Under the pieces are notes generated by a model. The model did not search any database. It had not been told where the DNA came from and saw only the letters and a list, made by a program, of their open reading frames with translations. 64,000 bases of DNA from an uncultured Ruminococcus sp. (GTDB lineage Bacteria; Bacillota; Clostridia; Oscillospirales; Acutalibacteraceae): positions 62,001 to 126,000 of the forward strand of contig UQQD01000002.1 in the NCBI GenBank assembly GCA_900543095.1. Direction: 5' to 3'. The position numbers and the translations under genes are program-made. Shown here piece by piece: positions 25,916 through 35,945 of the stretch; within the stretch, counting starts at the first letter, position 1; each line of letters begins with the position of its first letter.

Positions 25916-25949
25916 AAAATCCCCTCCACTTGATTATATGAAGGGGATT
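25916..25949 (-). terminator. cysS terminator overlapping promoter and RBS of pdaB-like gene
   Basis: AATCCCCT pairs with AGGGGATT (arms 25942-25949 and 25918-25925), followed by TTTT on the minus strand. The loop contains TATAAT (25933-25938), and the downstream arm is the GGAGGGG Shine-Dalgarno site of the next gene. Confidence 0.6.
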
Positions 25950-25968
25950 ATTTATTATGCTTTATTCT

Positions 25969-27366
25969 TTATTCAAAATGCCATTTTATACCGTCTTTTG
26001 CGTCCTCAAGTACAACGTGCATCTCTTTGAGCTTATCTCTTATTGCGTCGGCGGTTGCCCAGTCCTTTTCGGCACGAGCCTTTGTCCTCTGTGCAATAAG
26101 TTCCTCAATTTCTGCGTTTGCTTCGCCGTCTGCGGACTTTTCTTTATTGTTTTGAATGAGGTTTAGCGATAACACCTTGTCAAGCTCGCCTATAACAAAC
26201 AACTTTGTTGAATCGCTTACGTTTGCTTTAAGCGTATCATAAACGCAGGTAAGTCCGAGAGAAGTGTTGAGGTCGTTATCAAGCGCTTCTTTAAATTTGT
26301 CGATAAGCGGTTTTGCGTCGTTCAAATCAGGTTCTCCGTCGTCGGACAGCGCTGAAATGCGCTTTATCAGCTTGTCATATGCCGTAGCCATATTATCAAG
26401 ACTTTCATATGAAAATGTCAGAGGCTTGCGATAATGGCTTTGCAAACAAAACATTCTGTAAACAAGCGGATCATATCCCTTTTCTTCAAGCAATGAAACC
26501 GTCAAAAAGTCGCCCTTTGACTTGCTCATTTTTCCCCTTGCGTCGTTGAGGTGCAAAACGTGGAACCAATAATTGCACCATTTGTGACCGAGAAAAGCTT
26601 CACTCTGGGCAATCTCATTGGTGTGGTGGGGGAATGCGTTGTCGATTCCGCCGCAGTGAATGTCAAGATATTCGCCGTTATGCTTGTAGCTTATGCAGGA
26701 GCATTCAATGTGCCAGCCCGGGTAACCGAGTCCCCATGGGCTTTCCCATTTCAGTTCCTGAGAGTCAAATTTTGATTTTGTAAACCAAAGTACAAAGTCG
26801 GTTTTATTGCGTTTGTTTTCGTCTTTTTCAACGCTGTCGCGCACGCCCACAGCAAGGTCGTCCTCGTTCATATTTCCGAAAACGTAGTAGGTGTCAAGCT
26901 TTGAGGTGTCAAAATAGACATTTCCTCCAGAAATATAGGCGTATCCCTTTTCAAGCAGTTTTGAAATCATTTCAATAAACAAATCAATACAGTTTGTTGC
27001 AGGCTCTACAACGTCGGGGCGTTTGATGTTCAGCTTTTCGCAGTCGGAAAAGAATGCATCGGTGTAGAACTTTGCAATTTCAAGAACTGACTTGTGTTCA
27101 CGCTTTGCGCCCTTGAGCATTTTGTCCTCGCCTGTGTCGGCGTCGCTTGTAAGGTGACCTACATCGGTTATATTCATAACACGGTTGACGTCATAGCCGG
27201 AGAATCTGAGATATTTTTCAAGGACGTCCTCCATAATATAGGTCCTGAGGTTGCCGATATGAGCGTAGTGATAAACGGTCGGACCGCAGGTGTACATATT
27301 TACTTTGCCGGGTGTGTGCGGTACAAATTCCTGTTTGGTCTGTCCGAGAGAATTGTATAATATCAT
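25969..27366 (-). CDS. cysS: Cysteinyl-tRNA synthetase
   Basis: 465 residues, class Ia synthetase. CGPTVYHYAHIGNLR includes the zinc Cys and the HIGH-type site; KMSKSKGD is the KMSKS loop; further zinc ligands lie in CSCI and HHTNE. It charges tRNA-Cys with cysteine. It starts four bases after cysE ends, coupling cysteine synthesis to its use. Confidence 0.97.
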   Translation of the reverse strand: MILYNSLGQTKQEFVPHTPGKVNMYTCGPTVYHYAHIGNLRTYIMEDVLEKYLRFSGYDVNRVMNITDVGHLTSDADTGEDKMLKGAKREHKSVLEIAKFYTDAFFSDCEKLNIKRPDVVEPATNCIDLFIEMISKLLEKGYAYISGGNVYFDTSKLDTYYVFGNMNEDDLAVGVRDSVEKDENKRNKTDFVLWFTKSKFDSQELKWESPWGLGYPGWHIECSCISYKHNGEYLDIHCGGIDNAFPHHTNEIAQSEAFLGHKWCNYWFHVLHLNDARGKMSKSKGDFLTVSLLEEKGYDPLVYRMFCLQSHYRKPLTFSYESLDNMATAYDKLIKRISALSDDGEPDLNDAKPLIDKFKEALDNDLNTSLGLTCVYDTLKANVSDSTKLFVIGELDKVLSLNLIQNNKEKSADGEANAEIEELIAQRTKARAEKDWATADAIRDKLKEMHVVLEDAKDGIKWHFE

Positions 27367-27370
27367 TTGA

Positions 27371-28036
27371 TTACTCCTTGTGATTCAGCTTTTCAAATTC
27401 TTCAAGTTCTTTGACTTCTTTAATTTCGTTCTGAAGTATGCTTATCTTGTGGTCAAAGTTGCATAGCGCAAGCGCAACGGGATCGGAAACGTGAATCTGG
27501 TCAAGCGTTTCGCTCCTTATGCCGTTTAATTTAACTATCCTTGCAGGCACGCCTACGGCAGTTGCATTTGCAGGTACTTCGCTCAGCACTACCGCACCTG
27601 CGGCAATTCTTGCATTGTCGCCAACCTTAAACGGTCCCAAGACTTTTGCACCTGCACCCACAAGCACATTGTTGCCGAGGGTGGGGTGACGTTTTCCCGT
27701 GTCCTTGCCCGTTCCGCCGAGTGTGACGTTCTGGTAAATGGTGCAGTTATCGCCGATAACAGTGGTTTCGCCGATAACAACGCCCATACCATGGTCAATA
27801 AACAGCCCTTTTCCTATTTTTGCGGCAGGGTGAATTTCTATTCCTGTTTTGTGGCGGCTTCTCTGAGAGATAAAGCGTGCAATAAATTTATGATTGTGGT
27901 TATAAAACCAATGAGCTTTTCTGTGTGAACGTACTGCCTTAAAGCCTGAATAGAGGAAAAACACCTCGGCTTTGCTTCTTGCGGCAGGGTCACGTTCCAA
28001 AATTGCGTTAATATCTGATTTTAGCGTTTTAAACAT
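27371..28036 (-). CDS. cysE: Serine O-acetyltransferase
   Basis: 221 residues from ATG 28036. It makes O-acetylserine, the cysteine precursor. After an N-terminal helical part, the left-handed beta-helix carries hexapeptide repeats: GIEIHPAAKIGKG, the active-site FIDHGMGVVIGET, and GNNVLVGAGAKVLGP. A longer frame would begin inside pgsA and add 43 unrelated residues; GGAAG before 28036 supports the short form. No O-acetylserine sulphhydrylase gene is adjacent. Confidence 0.95.
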   Translation of the reverse strand: MFKTLKSDINAILERDPAARSKAEVFFLYSGFKAVRSHRKAHWFYNHNHKFIARFISQRSRHKTGIEIHPAAKIGKGLFIDHGMGVVIGETTVIGDNCTIYQNVTLGGTGKDTGKRHPTLGNNVLVGAGAKVLGPFKVGDNARIAAGAVVLSEVPANATAVGVPARIVKLNGIRSETLDQIHVSDPVALALCNFDHKISILQNEIKEVKELEEFEKLNHKE

Positions 28037-28062
28037 ATAATCACTTCCGGTGTAAGTGTGTA

Positions 28063-28641
28063 TTAAGATTCCGATATAAATTCCCTGTTCTGAATAATAT
28101 AGATGATTCCCGAAATTACGGCAAATACGGTTGAGATCCACAAAAGTATCTCGCTGATGCTCCAAAACGCAGTGAAAATGTCGGGTGAATATGAATTTGT
28201 AAGCTGAGTTATATCAATAATAAACTGCATAAGCATAATTGCAATTATCGCAATCATCTGCGATACGGTCTTGATCTTGCCCCAGATATTGGCGGCAACA
28301 ACTTTTCCGTTAGATGCGGCGATAAGTCTTATTGAAGTTACCGAAAACTCTCTGAACAAAATTATTATAACGGCTACGCAGTCGCAATATCCGTTCTGTA
28401 CAAAGCACAGTAATGCGGCAAGTACAAGTATTTTGTCTGCAAGCGGGTCGGCAAATTTGCCGAAATCGGTAACAAGATTTTGTTTTCTTGCAATTTTCCC
28501 GTCGAGCATATCCGTAATTGACGCAGCGGCAAAAATTATTAGTGCCGCAAGGTTGTTCAGCGGAAAATCAATCAACAGAGCCGCAACAAAAAAAGGTACA
28601 AGAGTAATGCGCCCTATTGTCAGTTTATTAGGTAAATTCAT
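28063..28641 (-). CDS. pgsA: CDP-diacylglycerol-glycerol-3-phosphate 3-phosphatidyltransferase
   Basis: 192 residues, four or more membrane spans. The CDP-alcohol phosphotransferase motif appears as DGKIARK, then GKFADPLAD, matching DG-x2-AR-x8-G-x3-D-x3-D. It makes phosphatidylglycerophosphate in the membrane. ATG 28641 is preferred over an in-frame TTG at 28656 because GGAAGG lies between them. The gene sits in the recA-cysS run. Confidence 0.94.
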   Translation of the reverse strand: MNLPNKLTIGRITLVPFFVAALLIDFPLNNLAALIIFAAASITDMLDGKIARKQNLVTDFGKFADPLADKILVLAALLCFVQNGYCDCVAVIIILFREFSVTSIRLIAASNGKVVAANIWGKIKTVSQMIAIIAIMLMQFIIDITQLTNSYSPDIFTAFWSISEILLWISTVFAVISGIIYIIQNREFISES

Positions 28642-28666
28642 TTTGTTGCCTTCCAACTTCTTAAAG

Positions 28667-29995
28667 TTAAAGCATTTCGCCTATCGGGTCACAGCCTGTA
28701 TAGTCGGTTATCTTTACGTTTACAAAGCTTCCGACTTCAGGCTTTTTGCCGTCAGTGGTAAAGAACACGCACCCGTCAACTTCGGGCGAGTCGGCGTAGC
28801 TTCTGCCGAACCAACATTCCGCAAGCCTGTCATAACCCTCAACAAGAACCGTGACCTCGGTGCCGATAAGGCTTTCGCAGTATTCTGCCATAATGTTTTG
28901 CTGTTGCTCCATAATTATATCGGCACGCTTTTGCTTGATTTCGTCATCAATCTGCTCAGGCATAAGCGATGCAGGCGTTCCCTCCTCCTGAGAGTAGGCA
29001 AAACAGCCCAATCTTTCAAACTTTATATCCTTTGCAAATTGTGCAAGCTCTTCAAACTGTTCGTCGGTTTCACCGGGGAAACCGGTGATGAACGCAGAAC
29101 GCAAAATAACATTCGGTATTTTTTTCCTTATCTTATTTAACAGAGCTGTCAGCGTTTCATTGTCGCCGTGGCGGTTCATACGCTTTAATACTTCACCGTT
29201 GCAGTGCTGTAGGGGCAGGTCGATGTATTTTACTATTTTGTCCTCTTCTGCAATAGTGTCAATAAGCTCATCGGTAAGTCTGTCGGGATAACAGTAGAGC
29301 ACTCTTATCCATTCTAAGCCGTCTATCTTGCATAACCTTCTGAGAAGCTTTGCAAGATACGGTTCACCGAACAAATCCTCGCCGTAGCGTGAGGTATCCT
29401 GAGCAATTACATTGATTTCCTTGACGCCGCTTTTTGCAAGTCTTTGCGCTTCGTCAATGATATTTTCGGGCTTTCGGCTTCTGAAACGTCCTCTGATCAT
29501 AGGAATTGCACAGTAGGTGCAGCGGTTGTCACAGCCCTCGGCAATTTTAAGATATGCGGTGTAGGGGGGAGTAGACTGTATTCTTCCTCCCTCAAGCGGC
29601 AAGCATACTTTATCGGGGAACATCTCGGTCTTTACTCCGTCCAAAGCCTTTGCGACAACGTCTGCGATCTGTTCGTTTGCGCCGATGCCTATTGCGGCGT
29701 CGATCTCATAAAGCTGTTTAGTTATCTCGTTCTGATACCTTTCGGCAAGACAGCCTGTAACTATTATGGCTTTTATTGTACCCTCGCGTTTCAGCTTGCC
29801 AAGCTCGATTATCTCGTCAATGCTTTCCTGTTTTGCGGAGTCGATAAATCCGCAGGTGTTCACGATTACCGCGTCTGCGTCGGCGGGGTCGTTTACTATT
29901 GTAAAGCCTTTGTTTTTTAAGGTGAACAAAAGCATTTCGGCGTCAACTTGATTTTTTGCACAGCCAAGCGATACAATGCCGACCTTGTTATTCAT
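28667..29995 (-). CDS. rimO: Ribosomal protein S12 methylthiotransferase
   Basis: 442 residues from ATG 29995. It methylthiolates an aspartate of S12. It has an N-terminal UPF0004 domain (SLGCAKNQVDAE), the radical SAM cysteines in CDNRCTYCAIP and a C-terminal TRAM domain. A longer start would add 28 residues inside recX; GAGGAAG fits 29995. It overlaps the recX end by eight bases. Confidence 0.94.
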   Translation of the reverse strand: MNNKVGIVSLGCAKNQVDAEMLLFTLKNKGFTIVNDPADADAVIVNTCGFIDSAKQESIDEIIELGKLKREGTIKAIIVTGCLAERYQNEITKQLYEIDAAIGIGANEQIADVVAKALDGVKTEMFPDKVCLPLEGGRIQSTPPYTAYLKIAEGCDNRCTYCAIPMIRGRFRSRKPENIIDEAQRLAKSGVKEINVIAQDTSRYGEDLFGEPYLAKLLRRLCKIDGLEWIRVLYCYPDRLTDELIDTIAEEDKIVKYIDLPLQHCNGEVLKRMNRHGDNETLTALLNKIRKKIPNVILRSAFITGFPGETDEQFEELAQFAKDIKFERLGCFAYSQEEGTPASLMPEQIDDEIKQKRADIIMEQQQNIMAEYCESLIGTEVTVLVEGYDRLAECWFGRSYADSPEVDGCVFFTTDGKKPEVGSFVNVKITDYTGCDPIGEML

Positions 29996-30602
29996 AATAA
30001 TCTTCCTCTGTATATTCTTCAAGTACGCTTTTAATATCGTCCCAGCGATAGCCGAGCCGCTGTAATGCGGAAACGGCACGGCGTTTTACCTTTTCGTCTG
30101 TAATATTGCGGTACTTTTTGTCAATTACTTCTCTTATATGCTCTCTCGGATCAACTTCGATTTCATCAAGTATCTGAGTCGCAAGTTCTTTGTCTATGCC
30201 CTTTCGTGCAAGCTCGTATACAGCCGCATTTTTTGACATATGCTTGCCGAAAAGCAACTTTCGTGCATACTGCAAAGCAAAATTTTCGTCATTTACAAGT
30301 CCGAGTTCTTCCATTCGCTCAACAGCTCTGTGCGCCGAAGCTTCGTCGCAGGTACGTTTTATTTTATCCTCAAGCTCTTTTTTTGAATGATCACGGTAGG
30401 ATATGAGCCAAAGCGCCTTTTCCTTTGCACGCCGTTCATTGCTCAGCACTATGATTTTGTGCAGCTGTTCATCGTTGATTTCTCTGCCCACGTCAAAGCG
30501 GTTTTCAATAAGCGTGCGTGTGTCAAGATTCATAACATATTCGCCGTCAAGATATAAAGCGCTCATCGCTTTTCTTCTCGGCTCAATCGCTGTAATAAGC
30601 AT
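29988..30602 (-). CDS. recX: Recombination regulator RecX
   Basis: 204 residues of three-helix RecX repeats, for example LWLISYRDHSKKELEDKI and YELARKGIDKELATQIL. RecX modulates RecA filaments. The start codon shares one base with the recA stop (TGATG), the classic coupled arrangement. Confidence 0.93.
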   Translation of the reverse strand: MLITAIEPRRKAMSALYLDGEYVMNLDTRTLIENRFDVGREINDEQLHKIIVLSNERRAKEKALWLISYRDHSKKELEDKIKRTCDEASAHRAVERMEELGLVNDENFALQYARKLLFGKHMSKNAAVYELARKGIDKELATQILDEIEVDPREHIREVIDKKYRNITDEKVKRRAVSALQRLGYRWDDIKSVLEEYTEEDYYE

Positions 30603-31705
30603 CAGTCTTCAACGAGTACGTCGATGTTTGTTTTGCCTTTTTCAGGTACGCTTTTAGGCGGTTCGGCTTCTTTAACTTCGGTTACCTTTGCTTTTGCCGC
30701 AGGCTTTTTGCGGTCATAGAGCTTGTCAATGTTTTCCCAGAGCTTGTCTTCTATCTCTTTTGCAAGCTCTTTGTTTGTTTTTAACAGTTCTTTAACCTTG
30801 TCGCGTCCCTGTCCGAGTCGTGTTCCGTTATAGCTGAACCAAGCTCCGGCTTTTTGCACGATCTCGGCTTTTACCGCAAGGTCGATAAGTTCGCCCTCAC
30901 GGGAAATTCCTTCGCCGTACATAATGTCAAATCCGGCTTCTCTGAACGGTGGCGCAATCTTGTTTTTTACTACCTTTACTTTTGTGTGCGAACCTATAGT
31001 TTCACCGTTTACCTTAATAGCTTCGCCGCGTCTTATGTCAATGCGGACAGAACTGTAGAATTTAAGTGCACGTCCGCCTGTTGTAACTTCGGGATTGCCG
31101 TAAACAACGCCGACCTTTTCACGAAGCTGATTAATAAAGATAGCAACGCAGTTGGATTTTGAAATTGCGCCTGCAAGCTTTCTCAGTGCCTGTGACATAA
31201 GTCTTGCGTGCAATCCTACATGACTGTCGCCCATTTCACCTTCAATTTCTGCTTTTGGAACAAGTGCGGCTACCGAGTCGATTACGATAACATCAATCGC
31301 TCCGCTGCGTATAAGTGCTTCGGCAATTTCAAGGGCGTCCTCGCCGGTATCGGGCTGAGCAACCAAAAGAGAATCAACGTCAACGCCCAATGCGGCGGCA
31401 TAGGTAGGATCAAGTGCGTGCTCAACGTCGATAAAAGCTACGTTCCCGCCGTTTTTCTGTCCCTCTGCAATGCAGTGAAGCGAAAGTGTGGTTTTACCCG
31501 AGGATTCGGGTCCGTATATTTCAACGATTCTGCCTCTGGGAAGTCCGCCGATGCCGAGCGCAATGTCGAGTGAGAGCGAACCTGTTGATATGTGTTCAAC
31601 GTTCATATGTTTGTTTTCGCCAAGGCGCATAACCGCACCTTTGCCGAATTGTTTTTCAATTTGTGCGAGTGCCGTGTCAAGCGCTTTCATCTTGTCAACT
31701 GCCAT
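30602..31705 (-). CDS. recA: Recombinase A
   Basis: 367 residues from ATG 31705. Walker A is GPESSGKTT, Walker [11 protein letters not shown], and the DNA-binding loops with FINQLREK and [14 protein letters not shown] are conserved. An ATG six bases earlier (31711) is too near the GGAGGT site. It heads a run with recX, rimO, pgsA, cysE and cysS. No typical Firmicutes LexA box (CGAAC-N4-GTTCG) is seen upstream. Confidence 0.98.
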   Translation of the reverse strand: MAVDKMKALDTALAQIEKQFGKGAVMRLGENKHMNVEHISTGSLSLDIALGIGGLPRGRIVEIYGPESSGKTTLSLHCIAEGQKNGGNVAFIDVEHALDPTYAAALGVDVDSLLVAQPDTGEDALEIAEALIRSGAIDVIVIDSVAALVPKAEIEGEMGDSHVGLHARLMSQALRKLAGAISKSNCVAIFINQLREKVGVVYGNPEVTTGGRALKFYSSVRIDIRRGEAIKVNGETIGSHTKVKVVKNKIAPPFREAGFDIMYGEGISREGELIDLAVKAEIVQKAGAWFSYNGTRLGQGRDKVKELLKTNKELAKEIEDKLWENIDKLYDRKKPAAKAKVTEVKEAEPPKSVPEKGKTNIDVLVED

Positions 31706-31774
31706 TTTCATTACCTCCGTATTCTGAAAAATCAGAATTTGATACTAACCGCTTAAATGCGGATTACAATATCA

Positions 31775-31803
31775 ATTATAAAATAAATAAATATGAATTG
31801 CAA
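31775..31803 (-). promoter_or_regulatory. Promoter of the recA operon
   Basis: On the minus strand TTGCAA (31798-31803), 17 bases, TATAAT (31775-31780). A small AACCGC/GCGGaTT hairpin (31748-31764) follows in the leader. Confidence 0.65.
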
Positions 31804-31834
31804 TAAAATTGCTGAAAAATATCGAACAAATTTT

Positions 31835-32683
31835 CTATTTTACGAGCAGTGTCCCGATTATTGCCCTTTGAACGCCGCCTAAATCCTTTTCAATGAGGAT
31901 GTTTCCAAACCCCGAATTGCTCATAAGCTCTGATACATACGCCGCCTGTTCTTCACCAAGCTCAAATGCAAGCGCACCGCTCGGTTTCAGCTTTTTGCTC
32001 CAGCGTCTGATTATCGCTTCATAAAAATCATAGCCGTTTTTTCCGCCGTCAAGTGCCATTTTTGGTTCAAATCTGACTTCTTTCTGTAGGCTTTCAATAT
32101 CATCGGTTTTGATGTAGGGAGGATTTGACACAATAAGGTCATACTGTCCGTCTTCAAAATTCTTGTAACAATTTAAAATATCGCCTTTAACTGCTTTAAT
32201 ATTTGCGTTATTGGATTTAATATTCTTTTCAAGAAATAAAAACGCCTTATCACTCAGTTCAACAGCCGTGACATCGGCATTTGCAAGCTTACTCAGCGCA
32301 ACCGAGATTGCTCCGCTTCCTGCACAAAGATCAAGTGTACTTTTGGATTGCCTGTCCTTTAAAAAGTCAAGGCAAAGATTAACAACGACCTCTGTATCGT
32401 CACGGGGGATAAGCACCCCTTCGCCGACGCAGAAATCAAATCCGCAAAAGCTCCAGCTTCCTATTATATATTGCAGTGGGATATGTTCAAGACGTTTTTT
32501 TATATAGCAAAGCAAAAGCTGTTCGGAATTTTTGTCAAGCTCTTTTTCGCCGTTTGCAATCAGCGCAGTACGGTTGAATCCCGTGGCGGCTTCAACAAGC
32601 GTCTGAGCCTCAAATTCGGGTGCGTCAAAGTTATTCTCCTTGAGGATATTTCTGCATTTTTCGTATGCTTGTCTTAAAGTCAT
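31835..32683 (-). CDS. prmC: Release factor glutamine methyltransferase
   Basis: 282 residues. PrmC methylates the glutamine of the GGQ loop in peptide-chain release factors. An N-terminal helical bundle precedes a Rossmann domain with DLCAGSGAISVALS for SAM binding and the catalytic SNPPYI. The ATG at 32683 shares one base with the stop of the upstream gene (TGATG); GTG 32686 is an alternative. The prfA and rpmE genes usually near it are not in the window. Confidence 0.93.
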   Translation of the reverse strand: MTLRQAYEKCRNILKENNFDAPEFEAQTLVEAATGFNRTALIANGEKELDKNSEQLLLCYIKKRLEHIPLQYIIGSWSFCGFDFCVGEGVLIPRDDTEVVVNLCLDFLKDRQSKSTLDLCAGSGAISVALSKLANADVTAVELSDKAFLFLEKNIKSNNANIKAVKGDILNCYKNFEDGQYDLIVSNPPYIKTDDIESLQKEVRFEPKMALDGGKNGYDFYEAIIRRWSKKLKPSGALAFELGEEQAAYVSELMSNSGFGNILIEKDLGGVQRAIIGTLLVK

Positions 32684-33681
32684 CACTTGTTTAAAATGTC
32701 GGAGCCGTCGTCGGGGATAACTGCCTTTATCGCTTCTATTGCGACCTCAATCATCTTGTCATCAGGTTCTTTTGTTGTGATTCTCTGCGCCCAAAGTCCG
32801 GGGGCGGCGATTATCCTTGTTGCGAGGTTATCGTGTTTGCCGCATATTTTAATCAGCTCATAACCTACGCCGCAGGAGATAGGAAGCAAAAGAATCTTGA
32901 AAACAGGACGCAAAAATCCTATTCCGAACGGCGCTACGGGAACGAAAAGACCTATCAGAATACCTAAGATAAGCATAATTATCATAAAGCTTGTTCCGCA
33001 CCTCGGATGAAACCGAATCTGCTTTTTTACGTTTTCAACCGTGAGCTCTTCTTCGTTTTCATAACAGAAGATAGTTTTGTGCTCGGCGCCGTGATACATA
33101 AACACACGCTTCATTTCTTTTGTCTGAGATACTATTATAATGTACAGTAAAAATAAAATGAGTTTTAGCACGCCCTCAAAAATTGACTTCCAAAGCACCG
33201 CCATATCGTTTTCCGCCTTAAAAGCCGGAACGGCGTTTGAAGTCAAATCAAACAGGAAAGAGGGGAGAAAGAAAAACAAAAACACCGCAAAGGCAACGCC
33301 GATAATCGAGGCGATTATCATAACAATTTTTACAAGGTTATCGCCGAATTTATCATCAAGCCATTTTTCAAACTTTGAGGGTTCCTCCTCTTCGATTTCG
33401 CCTGCTTCTACCGCCTTGTCGGCAGCGAGCATAAGCGATTTGTAAGAAAGACGCATAGAATCAATAAGTCCTGCAATTCCTCTGAAAAAAGGCAGTTTAA
33501 AAAAAGAACATTTAGATGGAATGGTGTTTATGCTGATGTCCTCACTGTAGATTTCGTTTTCGCCTGTTCTTACGCAAACCGTAGTGCGCTTCGGACCGCG
33601 CATCATAATGCCCTCAATCAATGCGCTGCCGCCGATTGAGGTGATTTTTTTGGTTGAAGTTTTAGAAGATTTTTTAGCCAT
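32683..33681 (-). CDS. DUF1385 membrane protein, YqhQ-like
   Basis: 332 residues. The N-terminal GGSALIEGIMMRGP and the central HGAEHKTIFCYE and RFHPRCGTSF blocks, with conserved His, Glu and Cys, are family hallmarks and could bind metal. About four hydrophobic segments follow and intersperse. The function of YqhQ proteins is not known to me. Its pairing with prmC by a one-base overlap is widespread in Firmicutes. Confidence 0.88.
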   Translation of the reverse strand: MAKKSSKTSTKKITSIGGSALIEGIMMRGPKRTTVCVRTGENEIYSEDISINTIPSKCSFFKLPFFRGIAGLIDSMRLSYKSLMLAADKAVEAGEIEEEEPSKFEKWLDDKFGDNLVKIVMIIASIIGVAFAVFLFFFLPSFLFDLTSNAVPAFKAENDMAVLWKSIFEGVLKLILFLLYIIIVSQTKEMKRVFMYHGAEHKTIFCYENEEELTVENVKKQIRFHPRCGTSFMIIMLILGILIGLFVPVAPFGIGFLRPVFKILLLPISCGVGYELIKICGKHDNLATRIIAAPGLWAQRITTKEPDDKMIEVAIEAIKAVIPDDGSDILNK

Positions 33682-33696
33682 ATTTACTTCCTTAGA

Positions 33697-35163
33697 TTAT
33701 AATTTAATGTTTTCGGGCAAAGATTTTTCCTCACCCTCTTTATAAACAGGGAACGTCAGCGTAACTGTTGTGCCGACGCCCTCGCCGCTTTCAATGTCAA
33801 GTGAACCGTGGTGCAGGTTCATAATTTCATCTGCAACCGCAAGCCCGATGCCTGAACCTCTGACGGTTTGGTTTGCTTTGTAGAATTTTTCCTTAACCCT
33901 TGGCAGGTCCTCGGCGGAAATTCCGCATCCCGAATCGGTAACAATAATTTTAATAACATCGGGGTCGTCTTTTGAATATATAACCTGAGCGGCAACAACG
34001 CCGCCCTTGGGCGTGTATTTAAGCGCATTGTCAAGAATGTTCAGAAAAACCTGTTTTAGTCTGTTCCTGTCACCGTAAACAGGCGGAAATACCGTTTCGG
34101 GGTCGTCATACAACAGGTGTATTCCTTCTTCAACCGCACGTTCTTTTAACATATAAACCGTTTCGTCAAACTCGGCAAGAATGTCTATTTTTTCATTCAT
34201 AAGAACCATTCTGCCGCTCTGAATTCTGCCAAAGTCCAAAAGCTCCTCAACAATGCTTGTAAGCCGTCCGCTTTCCTTAATGATAACGCCCATACCCTTG
34301 TCAAAGGTGCGTCGGTCAAGCTTGCCTCTTTCGGAAAGCTGCATTGTTTCCGCCCAGCCCTTTATTGCCGTAAGCGGAGTTCTCAGCTCGTGAGAAACTC
34401 TTGAGATAAAGTCATTTTTCATCTGCTCGGTCGTTTGCAGATCTTTTGCCATATCGCTGATGGCGTCGCAAAGGTCGCCGATTTCATCATCGTATTTGTG
34501 CTCAATCTTTTCGGAAGCCGAAAAATCCCCCTGCGCTATTTGTGCGGAGATTACCGAAAGTCGTCTTATCGGCTTTACAATGGAGCGGATAAACATTATT
34601 CCCGACAATACAACAAGCGCAATAATTACTATTCCGATGAGTATAATCATACCTGAAATGAGCAGGATTCTCTCATTGACGGGATCCATAGACACAATAA
34701 ACCTGATAGCTCCTACGGCAGTTCCCGAATCGTTTGTTATTATTCTTGTTTCGCTCATAGCTTTCTCATTGGTAGAGAGCTTTCCGTTCCAGAACGCATA
34801 TCCCTCTCCGTTTGTTTTTGCCTGCTCAAAATCGGTGAGATTTTGGTCTTCGGAGGGGATAAAGCCGGTTGAGGTCATAACGACTCTGCCTGTCGAGTTG
34901 ATAACCATAACCTCCATCTGTTCCTTTTTGTCAAAGTTTTCAACATAATCACGGGCAGATGAAGTAAACGCCGTAGAGTTGTCGCTTGTGTATCCAGAAA
35001 ATACAAGCGAAAGTTCGCTTGTAGCCGAAGCAAGCTTTTGCTCTACATTATTTTGAAAAAAATATGTAACAAGAAAAATAAGGCTGACAACAATTAAAAT
35101 GATAATGGTCAGTATAACGCTGAGCGTGTTGAGCATCCAGCGTTTTGTAATGCCTTTAAACAT
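33697..35163 (-). CDS. Sensor histidine kinase
   Basis: 488 residues. Two membrane spans (about 13-36 and 167-192) bracket an extracytoplasmic sensor of roughly 130 residues. HAMP (about 192-245), the HisKA site SHELRTPLTAIKGW, and an ATPase domain with N-box DNALKYTP, G1 DSGCGIS and G2 GSGIGLAVADEI follow. This is the WalK/PhoR-like class. It lies 41 bases behind its response regulator. The stimulus is unknown. Confidence 0.93.
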   Translation of the reverse strand: MFKGITKRWMLNTLSVILTIIILIVVSLIFLVTYFFQNNVEQKLASATSELSLVFSGYTSDNSTAFTSSARDYVENFDKKEQMEVMVINSTGRVVMTSTGFIPSEDQNLTDFEQAKTNGEGYAFWNGKLSTNEKAMSETRIITNDSGTAVGAIRFIVSMDPVNERILLISGMIILIGIVIIALVVLSGIMFIRSIVKPIRRLSVISAQIAQGDFSASEKIEHKYDDEIGDLCDAISDMAKDLQTTEQMKNDFISRVSHELRTPLTAIKGWAETMQLSERGKLDRRTFDKGMGVIIKESGRLTSIVEELLDFGRIQSGRMVLMNEKIDILAEFDETVYMLKERAVEEGIHLLYDDPETVFPPVYGDRNRLKQVFLNILDNALKYTPKGGVVAAQVIYSKDDPDVIKIIVTDSGCGISAEDLPRVKEKFYKANQTVRGSGIGLAVADEIMNLHHGSLDIESGEGVGTTVTLTFPVYKEGEEKSLPENIKL

Positions 35164-35204
35164 CTTGTTGCAGCCCTCCTTTTTTAATTATTTATTGCGA
35201 AAAA

Positions 35205-35912
35205 TTATTCGCCCGAATCCCACTTGTATCCGAGCCCCCATACTGTGATGATATGCTTTGGATTTGAAGGTTCGTCTTCCACTTTCATTCTGAGACGTCT
35301 TATGTTTACGTCAACGATCTTGTCTTCGCCTACATATGCGTCGCCCCAAACGTGGTTGAGTATGTCAATCCTGTCAAGTGCAACTCCGGGATTTGAGAAG
35401 AAATATTCCATAATCTGAAATTCAACCTGAGTAAGCTCTATCATCTTGCCGTTCTTGTGCAGAGCGCGGTTGCGAAGATTAAGCGTAAATTCTCCCGATT
35501 TAAGTTCCTCTTTAAAGTTGTTTTCGGAATGTGACTGAGCAAGCGCAACACGTCTGTACAGCGAATCAACCCTTGCAAGCAGTTCGCTCGGCGAAAACGG
35601 CTTTGCAACATAGTCGTCGGCACCCAGCATAAGACCGGTCACTTTGTCCATTTCCTGAGTCTTTGCCGAAAGCATAATAATTCCGATTCCGCCGTTGCGG
35701 TTTCTCAATTCTTTGCAGACCTGAAAGCCGTCAATGCCAGGCATCATAATGTCAAGAATTGCAATATCAAAATCTCCGTCATTTTCATCGTACTTTTTAA
35801 GAGCGGTTTCACCGCAGTCGGCTTCAACAACGTCATAACCCGCACGGGTAAGGTTGATTACAACAAAGTCACGGATAGCGGCTTCATCTTCGCAAACAAG
35901 TATCTTTTTCAT
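35205..35912 (-). CDS. OmpR/PhoB-family response regulator
   Basis: 235 residues: a receiver domain (1-120) with acidic pair CEDE, phospho-Asp in ILDIMMPG, Thr/Ser switch position in MLSAKT and Lys in AKPFSP; and a winged-helix DNA-binding domain (about 135-232) with VDVNIRRLRMKVE. It forms a two-component system with the next gene and is in line with an upstream lipoprotein gene 33 bases away. Confidence 0.95.
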   Translation of the reverse strand: MKKILVCEDEAAIRDFVVINLTRAGYDVVEADCGETALKKYDENDGDFDIAILDIMMPGIDGFQVCKELRNRNGGIGIIMLSAKTQEMDKVTGLMLGADDYVAKPFSPSELLARVDSLYRRVALAQSHSENNFKEELKSGEFTLNLRNRALHKNGKMIELTQVEFQIMEYFFSNPGVALDRIDILNHVWGDAYVGEDKIVDVNIRRLRMKVEDEPSNPKHIITVWGLGYKWDSGE

Positions 35913-35945
35913 AATAAAACCTCCGTTTTGGTAATTTTGAAAATA

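Noticed and set aside
28271..29140. A 289-codon plus-strand frame opposite pgsA and rimO
   Set aside because: It crosses two confirmed genes on the other strand, including their junction, and has no RBS or domain.
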